NCBI GenBank assembly: GCA_905208635.1
Contig: CAJLPX010000048.1
Location: forward strand, 1 to 8,916
DNA length: 8,916 nucleotides
Source: an uncultured Collinsella sp.
Lineage (GTDB): Bacteria > Actinomycetota > Coriobacteriia > Coriobacteriales > Coriobacteriaceae
Reading direction: 5' to 3'
A program made the translations under genes and the position numbers. Shown piece after piece: positions 5,703 through 8,916 of this stretch (its first letter is position 1; the number at the start of each line of letters is the position of its first letter). The notes beneath the pieces were generated by a model. That model made no database searches. It saw nothing but the letters and a program-made list of their open reading frames with translations, and was not told the DNA's origin.

Positions 5703-7040
5703 ATGGAACTCAAATCGTGTACCTACGCAACCGTCACCGCACTGGGCGATTTTGGCCCCTGGATCAACAAAGTGGTGCTCGACCTGCCGTGCGTTGTGCG
5801 CGCCAACGACGTGAACGAGCACACGTTCAATATCTACTGTGCCCGCCACGAGCGCGCCGGCGAGGTCCTGATGCGCAAGGAGCACGGAGCCGATCACGCG
5901 GCACCCTCTGTGGGCTACGTGCCGGTGCTCGCCGCCTACCCCTGTGATGAGAACGGCCAGCGCCTGCCCAAGGGCACACACGTAGCGCTCGAGACGCCCG
6001 AGGTGCGTCTCACCAAAGAGATCGAGGGTGGCGTGCTGGGTTCGCGCTATATAGAGAACCGCCTGCGCGTGACGCAGCTTGTGGCACTCCCGGGCGAAGA
6101 CGGCGACGACCCCACCGCGGGCCTCGTCTTCGATCGCAGCCGCGGCGACATCTGCCCCGCGCTCAAGGGCTGGCATAACGCCGTGCAGCAAACGCCCGTC
6201 GACGGCATCGCGCTCGAGTACGGCTATTTTGTGCCGAGCTTTGAGCCCGCCGACTCCGCGCTTTTCAACCCGTTTGCGCCCAAGGACACGCCCGCCGTCG
6301 AGAAGGCACCGCTGGTCGTGTACCTGCACGGCGCCGGCGAGGGCAAGGGCGCCACGCAGGGCGAGGGCGCGACGCGTGCCTACACCGGCAACCGCGTGAC
6401 AGCGCTCTCGCAAAAGCAGATTCAGCGCTACTTTGGCGGCTTTGCCTGGGTGCTCGTGCCGCAATCGCCCACGTTTTGGATGGACAACGGCGTCGAGCAA
6501 CTCGGCCGCTCCAACCAAAGCATCTACTCCCCCGTGCTCAAGGCGCTCATCGACGAGTTTGTCGCCGAGCATGCCGACCGCATCGACACCGATCGCATCG
6601 TGGTCGCCGGTCTTTCCAACGGCGGCTTTATGACCCTGCGCCTGTGCGCCGACTACCCCGATTTCTTCGCCGCGGGCCTTCCCTGCTGCGCGCCGTGGTA
6701 CAACGCCACGGACGAGGACGTGGCCGCACTCTCCAAGACGCCGCTATGGTTTACGCACTCCAAGGGCGACGAGCTCGTGTGCCCGCAGCAGACCGTGCTG
6801 CCGCTCACGGCGCGCCTGCGTGATGCCGGCGCCAACGTGCACCTCACCTACTTTAGCCATGTCGAGGACCTGACCGGCGTGTACCGCGAGGCTGACGGCT
6901 CGCCCAAGAAGACGTTCAATCACGGCGTGTGGATCCACCAGTTCAACGACCTGTGTTATCAAGACTTCGACGGGGGCAACGTACTCATCGACGGCGAGCC
7001 GGTGGGCTGCTGGGAGTGGTCGGCCAGGGTCGAACGGTAA
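5703..7040 (+). CDS. Alpha/beta-hydrolase esterase (prolyl-oligopeptidase/PHB-depolymerase-like) with N-terminal Ig-like domain
   Basis: The product has 445 residues; AAGGAG 6 nt upstream supports the ATG. Residues about 1-130 are beta-rich and resemble the Ig-like N-terminal domain of EstA-type esterases. The alpha/beta-hydrolase domain spans about 165-440: 'VVYLHGAGEG' (205-214) for the oxyanion hole, the nucleophile elbow 'GLSNGG' with S305, acid D356 in 'SKGDELV', and probable base H407 in 'NHGVW' (H412 is the alternative). No signal peptide or lipobox is visible, so it should be cytoplasmic. Likely reactions are removal of acetyl or aromatic acyl groups from an imported glycoside, or peptide hydrolysis; the substrate is inferred only from neighbours. 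It is divergent from the PTS gene across an operator-rich region and is followed after 95 nt by the DUF1593 gene, probably as one transcript. Confidence 0.85.
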   Translation: MELKSCTYATVTALGDFGPWINKVVLDLPCVVRANDVNEHTFNIYCARHERAGEVLMRKEHGADHAAPSVGYVPVLAAYPCDENGQRLPKGTHVALETPEVRLTKEIEGGVLGSRYIENRLRVTQLVALPGEDGDDPTAGLVFDRSRGDICPALKGWHNAVQQTPVDGIALEYGYFVPSFEPADSALFNPFAPKDTPAVEKAPLVVYLHGAGEGKGATQGEGATRAYTGNRVTALSQKQIQRYFGGFAWVLVPQSPTFWMDNGVEQLGRSNQSIYSPVLKALIDEFVAEHADRIDTDRIVVAGLSNGGFMTLRLCADYPDFFAAGLPCCAPWYNATDEDVAALSKTPLWFTHSKGDELVCPQQTVLPLTARLRDAGANVHLTYFSHVEDLTGVYREADGSPKKTFNHGVWIHQFNDLCYQDFDGGNVLIDGEPVGCWEWSARVER

Positions 7041-7045
7041 TCTAT

Positions 7046-7083
7046 CCCGGCGCGGGGCCGGTGGCGATGGGGACGTGGGTCCC
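7046..7083 (+). other. Small GC hairpins between the esterase and DUF1593 genes
   Basis: CCCG-GCG-CGGG (7046-7056) and GGGAC-GTGG-GTCCC (7070-7083) are short stems without a T-run. They might weaken read-through or mark an RNA-processing site; nothing stronger can be supported. The GGGAC/GTCCC sequence recalls the GTCCCC repeats at 8679-8718. Confidence 0.25.
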
Positions 7084-7135
7084 GTCTTGCCTTACGCGTA
7101 ACTGGCTGAAAAAAATCTTGGTTGGAGTTGTTCCT

Positions 7136-8647
7136 ATGTCTCAGAATTTGACTCGGGTGATTGTCACCACCGATATGGAAGTCGATGATATGAACTCTCT
7201 GGTTCATTTGGCTCTGTATCTCAATGTGCTCGATGTGCAGGCTGTGGTGTACACGGCTTCGCAATATCACTTTCTTGGCGATGGTGTCCATACGCTGGGC
7301 GAGGTGAATCCGCATTGGCGGACCAAAGGCGTGCGCTCCTATACCTGGGACGTCGTTCCGCACGAGCCCGACCCCGAAGCTGGCTCGCTCATGGAGTACC
7401 GCCCATTCCCCGAGGGTTGGATCGAAAGCCTGTGGAGCAACGAGTATGCCCAGGCCTGGCCACAGCTCAACGCTAACGCCGCTGCCGCCGGCGAGCCGTC
7501 CTTCCCCACGCCCGCCCAGATGATCGAGCGCACCTATATGGGCAACGTCGCCTTTGAGGGCGACGTGCGCGAGGAAACGCCCGGTTCGCGCGTCATCGCC
7601 GACGCCATCATGGATGACGACCCCCGCACGCTGTGGCTGCTCAGTTGGGGCGGTATGAACACTATCGTTCGCGCCCTCATGTCCATCGCCGAACAATGGC
7701 AGAACACACCCGAGTGGCCCGCCGTGCGGCAGCGGATCTATCAGAAGGTGCGCGTGATGGGGGTTGCCAATGGCGTAGGCCAGGACAACTCATGGCTCGA
7801 CCGTGGGCGCGAGCTCTTTCCCGAGCTCGTCTTTTGGTGTGTGCCCTATAAGTATGGCAGCTATGTCAACGCCAAAATAGCTCAGCCCGATACACTGCCG
7901 CTGTTTAAGGCTCCTTGGCCCGAGCAGAATCTCACCCATGGCAACGGCCCTCTCATGGCGCGCTATATGCTCTATGGTGATGGCAAGGTCTACGAAAACG
8001 AGCCCGAGCGCTTTCAGTTTGGCAAGCATGCCCGTCTGGATTGGGGCCTGGAGGGCATGCCCGCGATGCAGTTTGAGCGCGGCGACTTTATGGCCGAAGG
8101 CGACAGCATGACCTATATTCCGCTGCTGCCGTTTGGCCTGCGCGGTATCGACGACCCCGACTTCGATACGCTACTCGGCCGCATGTTTCATGATGGGCGC
8201 CCCAATGCAGGCGCACCCACCGATTTTGCCGCCATCAGCACGCCTGCAGACGACAACCCCAATCCCTACCTGCGCGCCTATCAGGAAGACTTTGCCGCCC
8301 GCGCGCAATGGTGCGCCCATGATCCGGCAGCTTGCTCGCATCCGGCGCATGTTGTCGAAGTTGCGGCCGATCGCAGCGCTATAGCCGGCGAACGCGTCGC
8401 CCTTGCAGCGACCATCGTCGACCCCGACGACAAAGGCTTCGATGCGCATTGGGATATCGCCGTGGAACCGTCGAGCTATGCGGGCGCCCAAGACCTGTCG
8501 CTGTGGCAAGAATGCACAGTGGACACCACTTTCGTCGTGCCCACCGACGCACGGCCCGACGATCGCTTCGTGCTCACCCTCACCGTGCAGACACGCGCCG
8601 AGCGCCCCTGCAGCCGCTACGCCCAGGTCGCCATCACCGTCGCATAG
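7136..8647 (+). CDS. DUF1593 protein (Sde182-like, nucleoside-hydrolase-like domain)
   Basis: From ATG 7136 the product has 503 residues. The frame is open back to 6929, but that stretch overlaps the esterase gene; GGAG at 7124-7127, 8 nt upstream, marks 7136. Residues about 6-365 match the DUF1593 fold related to nucleoside hydrolases: the Asp cluster 'TTDMEVDD' (11-18; D13, D17, D18), 'SWGGMNT' (170-176) and 'EGDSMTYIPLLPFGLRG' (321-337). Residues about 404-503 form a beta-sandwich like the Sde182 C-terminal domain ('VDPDDKGFDAHWDIAVEPSSYAG'). The family was named for a cellulose-binding protein and is usually found with polysaccharide-degrading genes, often secreted; here no signal peptide is visible. 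The Asp cluster suggests a calcium-dependent N- or O-glycosidase, but the reaction is unproven. It is probably co-transcribed with the esterase. The first 60 codons use more T-ending codons than the rest. Confidence 0.86.
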   Translation: MSQNLTRVIVTTDMEVDDMNSLVHLALYLNVLDVQAVVYTASQYHFLGDGVHTLGEVNPHWRTKGVRSYTWDVVPHEPDPEAGSLMEYRPFPEGWIESLWSNEYAQAWPQLNANAAAAGEPSFPTPAQMIERTYMGNVAFEGDVREETPGSRVIADAIMDDDPRTLWLLSWGGMNTIVRALMSIAEQWQNTPEWPAVRQRIYQKVRVMGVANGVGQDNSWLDRGRELFPELVFWCVPYKYGSYVNAKIAQPDTLPLFKAPWPEQNLTHGNGPLMARYMLYGDGKVYENEPERFQFGKHARLDWGLEGMPAMQFERGDFMAEGDSMTYIPLLPFGLRGIDDPDFDTLLGRMFHDGRPNAGAPTDFAAISTPADDNPNPYLRAYQEDFAARAQWCAHDPAACSHPAHVVEVAADRSAIAGERVALAATIVDPDDKGFDAHWDIAVEPSSYAGAQDLSLWQECTVDTTFVVPTDARPDDRFVLTLTVQTRAERPCSRYAQVAITVA

Positions 8648-8678
8648 CAACCGGCGGAGCCCACATTCGGCAAGGAGT

Positions 8679-8718
8679 GTCCCCAGGTGCCGGCACAAAA
8701 GGAACGTCCCCAAGTGCC
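8679..8718. repeat. GTCCCC-type direct repeat, two units
   Basis: GTCCCCAGGTGCC (8679-8691) and GTCCCCAAGTGCC (8706-8718) differ at one base and are separated by 14 bp. The junction GTGCCGGCAC (8687-8696) is a perfect 10-bp palindrome. A third partial unit, GTCCCCAATG, lies at 8816-8825, beyond the palindromic repeat. The pattern looks like a modular intergenic repeat; no coding role is visible. Confidence 0.6.
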
Positions 8719-8804
8719 AAAATGACGAGAGTGGATAATCTCCCACTTTGAGCCCGCAAACAGACCAAAAACGGGAGATTATCCACTCTCATTCTGCAGG
8801 CACT
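8713..8804. repeat. Palindromic intergenic repeat, copy 2
   Basis: Arms GAGAGTGGATAATCTCCC (8727-8744) and GGGAGATTATCCACTCTC (8773-8790) are perfectly complementary. Compared with copy 1, the stem base GAAGG/CCTTC is GAGAG/CTCTC, so both sides changed together. Here the outer flanks also pair: AGTGCC (8713-8718) with GGCACT (8799-8804). The loop is similar to copy 1 but its small inner stem is degraded. It lies about 65 bp after the DUF1593 stop codon. The remaining bases to 8916 hold one partial GTCCCC unit and no supportable gene. Confidence 0.85.
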
Positions 8805-8916
8805 CATTTAAGTACGTCCCCAATGAGTACCCCACAGCAGCGGCAAAGCCGATGTTTTGGCAACGACAGACACTATGACCCAATCCAGGGGCACGGAAAC
8901 GACAGGAGCCCCCGCT

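Noticed and set aside
5610..6572. Minus-strand open frame of 320 codons opposite the esterase gene
   Set aside because: It is an antisense shadow that also runs through the control region; it has no ribosome site or motif.
6929..7135. Upstream extension of the DUF1593 frame into the esterase gene
   Set aside because: The extension is unrelated to the family N-terminus, and a GGAG site precedes the ATG at 7136.
8779..8916. Minus-strand open frame entering from the right edge and ending in the palindromic repeat
   Set aside because: The 45 visible codons include repeat sequence and lack a recognisable domain. The stop is the TAA built into the palindrome, so it may be chance; a convergent partial gene cannot be excluded.

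Overview
The window is GC-rich, with strong G/C preference at third codon positions and short, densely spaced genes. Its content is an RpiR-type regulator, a PTS sugar permease and several sugar-active enzymes that appear cytoplasmic. This fits a gut actinobacterium of the Coriobacteriia, most likely a Collinsella relative. That assignment is an inference from composition and gene content; no marker gene is present.

Layout. Positions 1-969 hold the 3' part of a glycoside hydrolase resembling GH106 alpha-L-rhamnosidases; its start lies outside the window. The gap 970-1242 holds three hairpins, one of them a long imperfect hairpin of about 100 nt, and then the probable promoter of a MurR/RpiR regulator (1243-2097, +). 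Two minus-strand genes converge on the regulator: a PTS EIIBC permease (5215-3788) and, downstream of it behind a terminator-like hairpin, a DUF4038/GH140-like (apiosidase-like) hydrolase (3561-2248). A 487-bp AT-rich divergent control region (5216-5702) separates the permease from a plus-strand pair: an alpha/beta-hydrolase esterase (5703-7040) and a DUF1593 (Sde182/nucleoside-hydrolase-like) protein (7136-8647). The last 270 bp are non-coding and repeat-rich.

How the parts may work together. The permease would import and phosphorylate a sugar or small glycoside. The hydrolases and esterase, none with a visible signal peptide, would trim it in the cytoplasm. Rhamnosidase-like and apiosidase-like activities together suggest plant glycosides or fragments of rhamnogalacturonan-II type, but the substrate is inferred. 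The regulator is the likely controller: the 8-mer TTGTTTAC beside its own -10 box recurs in an exact palindrome in front of the permease, and two related TAAACA/TGTTTA palindromes lie in front of the esterase.

The two most unusual non-coding signals are (1) this shared operator-like motif set and (2) a palindromic element of about 75-90 bp present twice (2123-2198 and 8713-8804). The stem base of that element differs between the copies by compensatory changes, so pairing is conserved while sequence is not.
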